DNA of 64,000 nt, taken from contig NZ_CP081006.1 of the NCBI RefSeq assembly GCF_022317005.1, positions 3,658,001 through 3,722,000 of the forward strand, in the 5' to 3' direction. Numbering within the stretch: the first letter of the stretch is position 1; every line of letters starts with the position of its first letter. A program made the translations under genes and the position numbers. Positions 54,960-63,355 of the stretch are shown here, one piece after another. Source of the stretch: Mycobacterium sp. IDR2000157661 (GTDB lineage Bacteria > Actinomycetota > Actinomycetes > Mycobacteriales > Mycobacteriaceae). The notes under the pieces are model-generated. The model searched no databases. It saw only the letters and a list, made by a program, of their open reading frames with translations, and was not told where the DNA came from.

Positions 54960-56134
54960 TCGTCGTGGTCGGCATCGGCGCCGACGGGATGGCGGGGCTG
55001 TCCCCGGCATCGCGGACCGAATTAGCCAGGGCGACAGTCGTTCACGGGTCTCTACGGCAGCTCGAGCTGCTGGACGGCACCGTCACCGCGGCGCGCAGGC
55101 AGTGGCCGTCGCCGATGCTGCCCGCACTGCGCACCCTGCTGGACGGCGCCGACGGGGACGTGCACGTGGTGGCCAGCGGGGACCCGCTGCTGCACGGTGT
55201 CGGCAGCTCCCTGATCCGGCTGTACGGACCCGATGAGGTCGCGGTGCTGCCACACGTGTCGTCGGTGACGCTGGCGTGTTCCCGGGTCGGCTGGGCGGTG
55301 CAGGACACCGAGATCATCAGCCTGGTGCTCGGCGAGACGCACACCGCGGTGCGCCGGGGCGGGCAGGCGGTCGTGTTGTCGCGCGGCGGCCAGACGCCGG
55401 CGCAACTGGCGCGCCTGCTAACCGACAGCGGGCGCGGAGCCTCGCAGATCACGGTGCTCGAACAACTCGGCGGTCCCGCCGAGCGGCGGCGCACGGCCAC
55501 CGCGCGCGAGTGGGCCGCACGGCCGCCTGCCGATGTGGACGACCTCAATGTGCTGGCGGTGCGCTACCTGCCCGACGAGCGGCGGTTCGGGGTGCTGCCC
55601 GACGTCGAGTTCGCTAACGACGGGCAGATCACCAAGCAGCCGATCCGCGCGGTGACCCTGGCGGCGCTCGGCCCGCGGCCGGGCGAGCTGCTGTGGGATG
55701 TCGGCGCCGGATCGGGCAGTGTCGCGGTCGAATGGTGCCGCAGCGGAACAGGTTGCCACGCCGTGGCTTTCGAACGCGACGAGCAGCGGCGCAACCTGAT
55801 CACCGCGAATGCGCAGGCGTTCGGCGCCACAGTGGAAGTGCGCGGCGACGCGCCCGAGGCGTTCGATTCCGCGCCGCCGCCGGACGCCGTCTTCGTCGGC
55901 GGTGCGGTCTCGCGGCCCGGGTTGCTTCAGGCCTGCTTCGAGCGGCTCGCAGCGGGTGGTCGGCTGGTTGCCAACGCGGTGACGGTGGAGTCCGAAGCGG
56001 CTCTGGCCCAGATGTTCTCGTCGCACGGTGGCGAACTGCGCCGCTTCGAGTACCACCGTGGCGAGCCGCTCGGCGGGTTCACCGGGTGGCGGCCCGCGAT
56101 GCCGGTGACCCAGTGGTCGGTGACCAAGCCATGA
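54956..56134 (+). CDS. cobL: precorrin-6Y C5,15-methyltransferase (decarboxylating)
   Basis: 392 residues from ATG 54956. It methylates precorrin-6B at C5 and C15 and removes a carboxyl group. N-terminal tetrapyrrole methylase domain (VVGIGADGMAGLSPASR, then VASGDPLLHGVG) and C-terminal CbiT-like domain with AdoMet motif LLWDVGAGSGSVAVEW. Both halves are intact. It overlaps the SDR and cobM, forming SDR-cobL-cobM-cobK. Confidence 0.94.
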   Translation: MIVVVGIGADGMAGLSPASRTELARATVVHGSLRQLELLDGTVTAARRQWPSPMLPALRTLLDGADGDVHVVASGDPLLHGVGSSLIRLYGPDEVAVLPHVSSVTLACSRVGWAVQDTEIISLVLGETHTAVRRGGQAVVLSRGGQTPAQLARLLTDSGRGASQITVLEQLGGPAERRRTATAREWAARPPADVDDLNVLAVRYLPDERRFGVLPDVEFANDGQITKQPIRAVTLAALGPRPGELLWDVGAGSGSVAVEWCRSGTGCHAVAFERDEQRRNLITANAQAFGATVEVRGDAPEAFDSAPPPDAVFVGGAVSRPGLLQACFERLAAGGRLVANAVTVESEAALAQMFSSHGGELRRFEYHRGEPLGGFTGWRPAMPVTQWSVTKP

Positions 56135-56886
56135 CGGTCTACTTCATCGGGGCGGGTCCCGGCGCCGCCGATCTGATCACGGTGCGCGGCCAGCGGCTGC
56201 TCAGCCGCTGCGGGGTGTGCCTGTACGCGGGCTCCATCATGCCCGAGGACCTGCTCGCGTTGTGCCCGGACAACGCCCGCGTGGTGGACACCGGCCCGTT
56301 GACGCTGGACCAGATCATCGACGAGATCGCCGCCGCGCACGCTGCGAATCACGATGTGGCGCGACTGCATTCGGGTGACCCGTCGATCTACAGTGCACTG
56401 GCCGAGCAGTGCCGCCGACTCGACGACCTCGGCGTCGACTACGAGATCGTGCCCGGGGTGCCGGCGTTCGCCGCGGCCGCCGCCGTGTTGGGCCGCGAAC
56501 TCACCGTGCCCGGTGTCGCGCAGACGGTCACGCTGACCCGGGTGGCCACGCTGTCGACCGCGATGCCGCCCGGTGAGGACCTGCAGACGTTGTCGCGATC
56601 GGGCGGCACGCTGGTGCTGCATCTGGCCGCGGCCCAGATTGAGGCGATCGTGCCGCAGCTGCTCTCCGGCGGATACCTTCCTGAAACACCCTGCGCCGTC
56701 GTTGCTTTCGCGAGCTGGCCGCAGCAGCAGGTGGTTCGCTGCCCGCTGGCGGACCTGGCCGAGCAGACCACCGCGGCCGGTATCACCCGCACGGCGGTCA
56801 TCGTCGTCGGCGATGTGCTGGCCGCCGAGGGCTTCGCCGACAGCTATCTGTACTCGTCCGGGCGGGTCCGGCGGGACCGGCACTGA
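56131..56886 (+). CDS. cobM: precorrin-4 C11-methyltransferase
   Basis: 251 residues from ATG 56131 (ATGA overlap with cobL). It adds the methyl group at C11 of precorrin-4 in aerobic B12 synthesis. VYFIGAGPGAADLITVRG is the AdoMet-side motif, RLHSGDPSIYSALAEQ the substrate-side one, and PGVPAFAAAAA follows, all normal for class III uroporphyrin-type methylases. It runs into cobK as TGATG. Confidence 0.96.
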   Translation: MTVYFIGAGPGAADLITVRGQRLLSRCGVCLYAGSIMPEDLLALCPDNARVVDTGPLTLDQIIDEIAAAHAANHDVARLHSGDPSIYSALAEQCRRLDDLGVDYEIVPGVPAFAAAAAVLGRELTVPGVAQTVTLTRVATLSTAMPPGEDLQTLSRSGGTLVLHLAAAQIEAIVPQLLSGGYLPETPCAVVAFASWPQQQVVRCPLADLAEQTTAAGITRTAVIVVGDVLAAEGFADSYLYSSGRVRRDRH

Positions 56887-57617
56887 TGCGCATCCTGTTG
56901 CTGGGGGGCACTTCCGAGGCCCGCGCTGTGGCGCAGAGGCTGCATCCGGACGTGGAGGTGGTCAGCTCGCTGGCTGGCCGGGTACCGGATCCGGTGCTTC
57001 CCGTGGGCCGGGTACGCATCGGGGGCTTCGGCGGTGTCGAGGGGTTGCGACGCTGGTTGCTCGACAACCCCGTCGCCGCCGTCGTCGATGCCACGCATCC
57101 CTACGCCGCCACGATGACCGCCCACGCGGCCACCGCCTGCGCCGACGTGGGTCTGCCGCACCTCGTGCTGGTCCGGCCGCCCTGGCCGTCCGGTGACGCC
57201 ATCGTCGTCGGCGACGACAGTGGAGCCGCGGAAGTGGTTGCCGGCCAACGGTTCTCCCGGGTGTTCCTGACGACCGGCCGGTCGGGTACCGCGGCGTTCA
57301 CCGGTGTCGACGCGTGGTTCCTGATCCGCGCCGTCACCCCGCCCGACGCCGCGGACCTGCCCGCCCGTCATCGCGTCGTGCTCTCGCGCGGACCGTACCG
57401 CTACGACGACGAGCTGCACCTGCTGCGCGAGCACCGCATCGATGCGCTGGTCACCAAGAACAGTGGCGGGGCGATGACGCGGCCAAAGCTGGATGCCGCC
57501 GAGGCGCTGGGGGTCTCGGTGGTGATGGTGCAGCGGCCGCCGCTGCCTGGCGGTGTCGCCACGGTGTCCACCGTCGAGGAAGCGGTCGAATGGGTCAGCG
57601 CGATCGGTAGGACCTGA
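56886..57617 (+). CDS. cobK: precorrin-6A reductase
   Basis: 243 residues, starting at the last base of the cobM stop. NADPH-dependent reduction of precorrin-6A to 6B. RILLLGGTSEARAVAQRL is the nucleotide-binding start, DATHPYAATMTAHAA is the signature, and RGPYRYDDELHLLREHRIDA and VTKNSGG complete the pattern. The last 23 bp overlap the convergent phosphotransferase gene. Confidence 0.95.
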   Translation: MRILLLGGTSEARAVAQRLHPDVEVVSSLAGRVPDPVLPVGRVRIGGFGGVEGLRRWLLDNPVAAVVDATHPYAATMTAHAATACADVGLPHLVLVRPPWPSGDAIVVGDDSGAAEVVAGQRFSRVFLTTGRSGTAAFTGVDAWFLIRAVTPPDAADLPARHRVVLSRGPYRYDDELHLLREHRIDALVTKNSGGAMTRPKLDAAEALGVSVVMVQRPPLPGGVATVSTVEEAVEWVSAIGRT

Positions 57618-58671
57618 TCAGTTCGAGCGTGCCGAGGTCGCGAATGGCCCGGCAGCCGCGCCCGAGCATCGCCAGCATCATCTCGTCGCCCCGCTCGGTC
57701 GACGTCGCGAACGCCGTGCCCAGTGCGACCAGCAGCGGCGCCTGCAGCACGCCGAGGCGGTAGTCGCTCCAGCAGGTGTCGAGGTCGTAGCCGGCGACAC
57801 CGTAACCGACCAACGCTCGGTGGTAGTGCTCGACGAGATCGCCCTCGATCTGCGCCCGGACGCGTGGCTCGAGGCTGGTCGCGGTGAAGTAGGCCAGGTC
57901 GCGGGCAGGCAGCCCGATGCCGACGGTCTGCCAGTCCACCACCGTGATCCGCGTGCCCTCCGGGTCGAAGAGCATGTTGTCGAGGCGGTAGTCACCGTGC
58001 ATCAACGCATACCGGTCCGGCTCGGCCATCAGCCACGGCGTCACCAGTCCCATCGCGTTGATCAGCGTCTCCTGGTCTTCGGTGCCGATCCACGAACCGA
58101 GCCGGTCGATGACGATGGTGGCGGCCATCTGGCTGACGTCACCCAGACCCCTGGCTGCCTCGGTGTCACCGGGTTTGGGCATGACGATCGCTGACAACTC
58201 CGCCCACCGCGGCTCACACCAGCTGGGGCCGTGCAGGCCGGCCAGCGCCTCTACGGCCAGCCGCGCTTCCTGCGGGGTGCACCCCGCGATCTGGTCGCCC
58301 TGCACCGCGGGCGCCATGTCGGCCAGCAACAACACGACGTCGGCGCCGTCGTCGGAGATGTCGCAGTGGAAGCTCGTCGGCACTGGGATGCGCATATGGG
58401 CGGCGACCAGCGAGTAGAACTCCACCTCAGACCGGTATCCCAGCGCCACCCGTTCGCGCACGGCATCGTCCTGAGCGGACAGCTTGATCGCGAACGACGA
58501 CGGCAATCCATTCGGGCCCGTGTACGTCACGGCCAACCGGTACGTCGCACCCGTCTGACCGGTGCCGATCGGTGTGACGTCCACCGACGCGACGTCGGTG
58601 CCCAGCACCGAGCCGAGCCAGGCCGGCGTCACGTCTTCAGGGCTGCGTGGAATGGCCGGCACAGAGGTCAC
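57595..58671 (-). CDS. phosphotransferase (APH/ecdysteroid-kinase-like)
   Basis: 358 residues from GTG 58671 with AGGAG 7 bp upstream. Kinase-like fold: SSFAIKLSAQD holds the ATP-binding Lys, ALMHGDYRLDNMLF the catalytic loop (HGD-x4-N), and VVDWQT the metal-binding Asp. These proteins phosphorylate small hydroxylated molecules such as antibiotics, choline or sterols. The target is unknown. It separates the two cob clusters, and a solo copy of the palindromic repeat lies in its promoter region. Confidence 0.85.
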   Translation of the reverse strand: MTSVPAIPRSPEDVTPAWLGSVLGTDVASVDVTPIGTGQTGATYRLAVTYTGPNGLPSSFAIKLSAQDDAVRERVALGYRSEVEFYSLVAAHMRIPVPTSFHCDISDDGADVVLLLADMAPAVQGDQIAGCTPQEARLAVEALAGLHGPSWCEPRWAELSAIVMPKPGDTEAARGLGDVSQMAATIVIDRLGSWIGTEDQETLINAMGLVTPWLMAEPDRYALMHGDYRLDNMLFDPEGTRITVVDWQTVGIGLPARDLAYFTATSLEPRVRAQIEGDLVEHYHRALVGYGVAGYDLDTCWSDYRLGVLQAPLLVALGTAFATSTERGDEMMLAMLGRGCRAIRDLGTLELIRSYRSR

Positions 58672-58704
58672 GCGTTTCTCCTATGTCGAGTCGCTAGGCG
58701 CCGC

Positions 58705-58757
58705 GAGCGCTCACTGCGGTACGGAACTGAGCCCCGAAACCGTACCGGGTTGAGCGC
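58705..58757 (+). repeat. nested palindromic repeat, copy C (solo)
   Basis: Left arm GAGCGCTCACT is identical to copy A, the inner pair GTACGG (58719-58724) and CCGTAC (58740-58745) is perfect, the loop shares TGAGC and CCGAAA, and the right arm is TGAGCGC. There is no nuclease gene here: the repeat sits alone between the phosphotransferase start and the cobIJ stop. Confidence 0.8.
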
Positions 58758-58777
58758 CGGCGGGTGTTCGTGCGGGC

Positions 58778-60250
58778 TCATCCGGGGTAGCGGCGCGGGG
58801 TGAAGACCCGGTCGCCGTCCTCGCAGTACCACTGCGTCTGCGACGACCCGACGATCAGCAGGCAGCGCATGTCCACGTCGGCGGGGTCCAGGTCGGCCAA
58901 CCGCACCACCGTCACCTGCTCGCGGGGCCCGGACACGTCGCGGCCGATCACCACCGGTGTGCCCGGGTCGCGGTGTTCGAGCAGCAGGTCACGCATCGCT
59001 CCGACCTGCCAGGTGCGGCTCTTCGAAGCCGGGTTGTAGATCGCCAGCACCAGGTCGGCCGCGGCGGCCGCGGTCAGCCGCCCGGCGATCACGTCCCACG
59101 GCTTGAGCCGGTCCGACAGGGAGATGACGGCGTAGTCGTGGCCCAGCGGCGCCCCCACTCGGCTGGCCACGGCCTGTGCGGCCGTCATCGCCGGCACCAC
59201 CCGCACCCGCACCTCCGGCCACTGCTTGGCCTCCTCGAGGACGGCGGTCGCCATCGCGAACACCCCGGGGTCGCCGGAGGACACCACCGCGACCGCCCGG
59301 CCCTGCTGGGCCAGCGTGCATGCCAGTCGCGCGCGTTCCGGTTCGTCGGTGTTGTCGCTGGGATGTCTGCGCTGACCGTCCCGGGCGCCGACGCGATCCA
59401 GGTAGGGGCCGTAGCCGATCAGGTCGGTGGCCGCGGCCAGTTCGCGGCTGCTCTGCGGCGTCATCCAGTCGGGGTCGCCGGGTCCGAGGCCGACCACCGC
59501 GACGCTGCCCGCCACCGGTTCGACGCGGGCCCGTCCCGGCAGCATGGCCAGGGAGAAGTAGGGCACGGAGCCGTCGTCGACCTCGCCTGCGCCCATCACC
59601 CGCTGTCGCGGGGTACTGGCCCGCTCGACGTAGAACGTCTCGTCCAAACGGCCGGTCGCCGAAAGAGCTTCGCGCACAGCCGGATACGAGCGGCCGAGCT
59701 TGATCATCACGGCGGCGTCGGTGTCGGCGAGCCTGCGCTTGAGCTCCTCGACCGGCAAGGTGGCCGGGAGGATCGTCAGCACCTCGTCGCCCTGGACCAG
59801 GGGGGTGGCCACCGCGGCCGAGGCCGCGCTGACCGAGGTCACGCCCGGCACGATCACGGCGTCGAAGCGCTCGGTGAGCCGGGTGTGCATGTGCATGTAG
59901 GAGCTGTAGAACAGCGGATCGCCCTCGGCGAGCAGCGCCACATTGCGTCCGGCCTCCAGGTGCGCGGCGATCCGGTCGGCGGCTTCCCGGTAGAAGTCCT
60001 CCATCGCGCCCGCGTAGCCGCCGGGGTGATCGGTGGTCTCGGTGGTCACCGGATAGACCAGATGCTCCTCGAGTTGGCCGGGCCGCAGATACGGTTCGGC
60101 GATGCCGCGCGCGATGCTCTTGCCGTGCCGGGCGCTGTGATACGCCACGACGTCGGCCTCGCCGATCACCCGGGCCGCTTTCACGGTGACGAGCTCGGGA
60201 TCGCCGGGCCCCAGCCCGACGCCCCAGAGCGTGCCCCGGCCTGCGCTCAT
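58778..60250 (-). CDS. cobIJ: fused precorrin-2 C20- and precorrin-3B C17-methyltransferase
   Basis: 490 residues from ATG 60250, overlapping cobH as ATGA. Two tetrapyrrole methylase domains in tandem. The first (GVGLGPGDPELVTVKA; LLAEGDPLFYSSYMHMH) is CobI, acting at C20; the second (VVGLGPGDPDWMTPQS; VVSSGDPGVFAMATAV) is CobJ, acting at C17 with ring contraction. The fusion is normal in mycobacteria. Final gene of the leftward cobG-cobH-cobIJ run. Confidence 0.95.
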   Translation of the reverse strand: MSAGRGTLWGVGLGPGDPELVTVKAARVIGEADVVAYHSARHGKSIARGIAEPYLRPGQLEEHLVYPVTTETTDHPGGYAGAMEDFYREAADRIAAHLEAGRNVALLAEGDPLFYSSYMHMHTRLTERFDAVIVPGVTSVSAASAAVATPLVQGDEVLTILPATLPVEELKRRLADTDAAVMIKLGRSYPAVREALSATGRLDETFYVERASTPRQRVMGAGEVDDGSVPYFSLAMLPGRARVEPVAGSVAVVGLGPGDPDWMTPQSSRELAAATDLIGYGPYLDRVGARDGQRRHPSDNTDEPERARLACTLAQQGRAVAVVSSGDPGVFAMATAVLEEAKQWPEVRVRVVPAMTAAQAVASRVGAPLGHDYAVISLSDRLKPWDVIAGRLTAAAAADLVLAIYNPASKSRTWQVGAMRDLLLEHRDPGTPVVIGRDVSGPREQVTVVRLADLDPADVDMRCLLIVGSSQTQWYCEDGDRVFTPRRYPG

Positions 60251-60873
60251 TCTCGTTCCGTCGCCATCGCATTCACCGCCGCGGCGGCCATCGCGCTGCC
60301 ACCGCGCCTGCCGGTCACCACGAGGTACGACATGCCGCGGGGCCGCTCGATGAGCTCCTGCTTCGACTGCGCCGAGCCGATGAAGCCCACCGGCCCGCCC
60401 AGCACCGCCGCCGGGACCGGGGCGCCGTCGTCGATCAACTCGAGCAGCCTGAACAGTGCGGTGGGCGCGTTGCCGATCGCCAGCACGGCGCCGCCGAGCC
60501 GGTCGGCCCACAGCTCCACCGCGGCGGCCGACCGGGTGGTGCCGAGCCGCGCCGCGAGGTCGGCGGCGCGGGCGTCGGCGACCAGCGAGACCACCTCGTT
60601 GTCCGCAGGCAACCGCGACCGGGTGATGCCCGCGGCCACCATCGACGAGTCGCAAAGCACCGGGGCGCCTGCGGCGAGCGCGCCGTGGGCGCTGGCCACC
60701 ACGTCGTCGCTGAAGGCGACGTGCCCGGCGACGTCGACCTGCCCGCAGGTGTGGATCAGCCGGACCACCACGCGGGCCACATCGGCCGGGAAGCGCGCCA
60801 GATCCGCCTCGTCGCGGATCGTCGCGAACGACTGCCGGTAGATCTCGGCGGCGTCGCGGATGTAGTCGAGCAC
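60247..60873 (-). CDS. cobH: precorrin-8X methylmutase
   Basis: 208 residues from GTG 60873. It moves a methyl group from C11 to C12, giving hydrogenobyrinic acid. FSDDVVASAHGALAAGAPVLCDSSMV and the catalytic His (IHTCGQ) are present, as is PVGFIGSAQSK. TAGGGT on the minus strand (60885-60880) ends 6 bp before the start and contains the cobG stop codon, so cobH-cobIJ may also have its own leaderless promoter. Confidence 0.94.
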   Translation of the reverse strand: MLDYIRDAAEIYRQSFATIRDEADLARFPADVARVVVRLIHTCGQVDVAGHVAFSDDVVASAHGALAAGAPVLCDSSMVAAGITRSRLPADNEVVSLVADARAADLAARLGTTRSAAAVELWADRLGGAVLAIGNAPTALFRLLELIDDGAPVPAAVLGGPVGFIGSAQSKQELIERPRGMSYLVVTGRRGGSAMAAAAVNAMATERE

Positions 60874-60882
60874 CCGCTCACC

Positions 60883-62097
60883 CTACGGGGGTGATATGCG
60901 CGGCCGGTATCCGTCTCCGGTGGCCACCAGCACTTCGCCGACCGGCGGACTTCCGCACGCTCGATCGCAGCCCACGAAGTGACGATGCACGGTGGAGGGC
61001 TCGTCGAGCATCGCTACGGCGTCGGCGCGGACGTCGGCCGCCGAACGTTCACAACCCGGCCTGCCCGTGCAGGCGCTGACCGACAGCCACGGCGAGTTCT
61101 CGTCGAACACCAGCCCCATCGGCGCGAGCACGCGCAGGGCGACATCGGCAACGCCCTCGTCGAGGTCGAAGACCAGCACCGACCGCCAGGGCGTGATCCC
61201 CACGGGCGCCTCGATCGCCGCGATGAACTCGGCGGTGCGAGCAGGCAGCACCCCGAGCGGCACCGCGGCGCCCAGCGCCACGCGGCCGTCGTTCTGCTGG
61301 ATCCAGCCAACGGGCCCTCGGATCACCGGCTCCCAGGTCGCGCCGGCTGGTTCGACGACGTCCAGACCGGTGAGCAGCGGACCGTGGTCGTCGAGTTCGC
61401 CGACACGCCAAGCGTTTCCGCGGACGTCGGCGAAGCGACGCGCCACCTCGATGAGGGTGGGGACGGCGGCAGTCGGTGGCAACCGGACGCCGGTGTCGCG
61501 ACCGGCCAACAGCAGCGCGAACGCATCGCCCATGGCGTGGATCCCGACGTCGGCGCCCAGGCCCGAGATGTCGGCGCGGCCGTCGTCGATGCCAAACAGG
61601 AACCGGCCGGGCAGCGCGGCCAAGCCCGGCTCGGCGCGGATGGCTTCGTCGAGATCGGTTATCAGACAACGGATGTCGGCTGCGCCGCCCACACGGCCGG
61701 ACAGCGGCGAGGCGACGATGTTGCGGACCCGCTCGTGGGACGGCGACGGCAACAAGCCCGCTGCGGCCACCGCGTCGGCGAGGGCGGCCTCGTCGTCGAC
61801 GATGCCGCGCACCTGGACGTTGCCGCGCGAGGTGAGTTCCAGCGTGCCCGCGCCCCACTCGGTGGCCGCCCCCGCCAGCGCCTGCAGTTGGGAAGCGGTG
61901 AGCATGCCGCCCGGCAAGCGCACCCGGGCGAGAGCGCCGTCGGCCGCCCGGTGAACCTGTAGCGCGCCGGGGCAGGCGTCGTGATCGCGCATCCTGGCCA
62001 CCAGCTCACGGTACGCCGGCTGACCAGGTGCTTCGACAGGACGTCCATGCCGAATGGTGACACGGGTCACAGCGAGGCCGGCGGTGATCCGTGCCAC
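60883..62097 (-). CDS. cobG: precorrin-3B synthase
   Basis: 404 residues from GTG 62097, supported by AAGGA 8 bp upstream; ATG 61992 would give the more common length near 370. CobG is an oxygen-using iron-sulfur enzyme of the sulfite/nitrite reductase family that makes precorrin-3B. Its presence fixes the aerobic B12 route. LELTSRGNVQVRGI is the substrate-binding signature; Cys in SACTGRPGC and in GCDRACGSPP form the 4Fe-4S set. Confidence 0.92.
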   Translation of the reverse strand: MARITAGLAVTRVTIRHGRPVEAPGQPAYRELVARMRDHDACPGALQVHRAADGALARVRLPGGMLTASQLQALAGAATEWGAGTLELTSRGNVQVRGIVDDEAALADAVAAAGLLPSPSHERVRNIVASPLSGRVGGAADIRCLITDLDEAIRAEPGLAALPGRFLFGIDDGRADISGLGADVGIHAMGDAFALLLAGRDTGVRLPPTAAVPTLIEVARRFADVRGNAWRVGELDDHGPLLTGLDVVEPAGATWEPVIRGPVGWIQQNDGRVALGAAVPLGVLPARTAEFIAAIEAPVGITPWRSVLVFDLDEGVADVALRVLAPMGLVFDENSPWLSVSACTGRPGCERSAADVRADAVAMLDEPSTVHRHFVGCDRACGSPPVGEVLVATGDGYRPRISPP

Positions 62098-62141
62098 ACA
62101 AGTTGTCCTTCTTCGGCCGTTTCAGACGTACCGTCCTGCTA

Positions 62142-62159
62142 ACTGCACGCGTGTGCAGT
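62142..62159. promoter_or_regulatory. palindrome upstream of the small membrane protein
   Basis: ACTGCAC (62142-62148) and GTGCAGT (62153-62159) are perfect inverted repeats around GCGT. They lie between the divergent cobG and 33-aa gene starts and could be a TetR-type operator. Confidence 0.45.
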
Positions 62160-62184
62160 AGGCGAAATTACGGAAGGAACAACG

Positions 62185-62286
62185 ATGTTCGAACTTGTCG
62201 TTTTCGGTGTCCTGCTCGTCGTGCTCATCGCCGCGCTGGGGTTGCCCTATCCGCAGAGCACCTACGACCGCTGGAACCGCCACTAG
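62185..62286 (+). CDS. 33-aa single-span membrane peptide
   Basis: ATG 62185 follows a GGAAGGA site 7 bp upstream. The product reads MFELVVFGVLLVVLIAALGL, then PYPQSTYDRWNRH, stop at 62284-62286. One hydrophobic helix is followed by a short basic, aromatic tail on the cytoplasmic side. The strong ribosome site, divergent promoter gap and membrane-type composition support it as a real small protein. Function unknown. Confidence 0.65.
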   Translation: MFELVVFGVLLVVLIAALGLPYPQSTYDRWNRH

Positions 62287-62347
62287 CCGGGACTGGGCCC
62301 GCGGTGCCGGCTGGCAGTCGGCGGCGGCTTCCGTCCTCGGCATCGAC

Positions 62348-63310
62348 CTAAGCGGTGCTGATCGACGTCGCACCCGACAATCCGTATGCCTGCCGGATGA
62401 CCAAGTTGGGAGACCGTCGCTGGAGCGCGCGGGCGACGTCGTCGGCAGGCGGGGAGCCACCGCATATCCCGAGCCGCAGGGTGGTCAGGTCGTGGTCGGC
62501 GGCGTCGGCATGCGACAGCTCGCGGTACATCGACGCAACACCGGAGAAGACGGTGCATCGATGACGCGCCAGCTCGTCGAGAACGGTTCCGGCATCGAAG
62601 CTCGGTACCAACACCAGCGTGCTTCCGAAGCGCACAGCGGTGTTGAGCACGCTGGAGAGCCCGAACCATTGAAACAACGGCAGCACCGCCATGCCGATGT
62701 CCTCTTCGCGCAATCCGAACAGGTCGCCTGCACCCGTGCAGCTGCTGTACAGCTGAAAGTGCGTCAGCGCCGCACCCTTCGGTCCGCCGGTGGTGTCGCT
62801 CGTATGGACGATCACCGCCGTGTCGTCGGCATCGGTCGGGGCTATGACGTCGCTGTCACCTGCGAAATACAGCTCGTCGAAATGGTGTGTGCCCGCAGGG
62901 AGAGAGGCGTCCACGGGGGCCTTCACCACGTACGTTCCCAGCCCGTCGAGTTCGGTCGCGCCCTGCACAGCCTCCTTCGCCGAAGTCTCGAAGGTGATCA
63001 GCAGGCTGGCGTCACAATCGATGAGCTGCGAACAGATCTCCGGTGCGCGCAGGCTCGGATCCAGCGGCACCAGCACCGCGCCGGCCTTGAGGATGCCGAA
63101 GTAGGCGAACAGGAAGTGGGGCACATTGGGCAGCTGGACAGCGACCTTGTCGCCCAGCCCCACTCCGAGGGCGCGCAGACTGCTGGCGATTCGGCCGGAG
63201 ATCTCGTCGACCTGGGCATAGCTGAAGGCGTGCTCGCCGAGGTGGCACAGCGGCTTGTGCGGGTGAGCCGCTGAGGATTGACGAAGGATGGTGGCGAGGT
63301 TGAAGCTCAC
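62348..63310 (-). pseudogene. truncated acyl-CoA ligase (FadD-like)
   Basis: 320 residues where full enzymes have 500 or more. The N-terminal ANL domain is recognisable (FSYAQVDEISGRIASSLRAL, AVQLPNVPHFLFAYFGILKA). The P-loop reads TSDTTGGPKG (170-179), with Asp in place of the usual Gly. The frame stops right after AYGLSGATSISTA, where the YG-x-TE motif should be, so the catalytic Glu and the whole C-terminal domain are missing. No remainder is seen downstream. It should not activate acyl groups; a retained binding role is possible but unsupported. Confidence 0.75.
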
Positions 63311-63355
63311 CGCGGCCTCCGATCGTCGATCAGCGCAACGGACCGGCCCAGCTGT

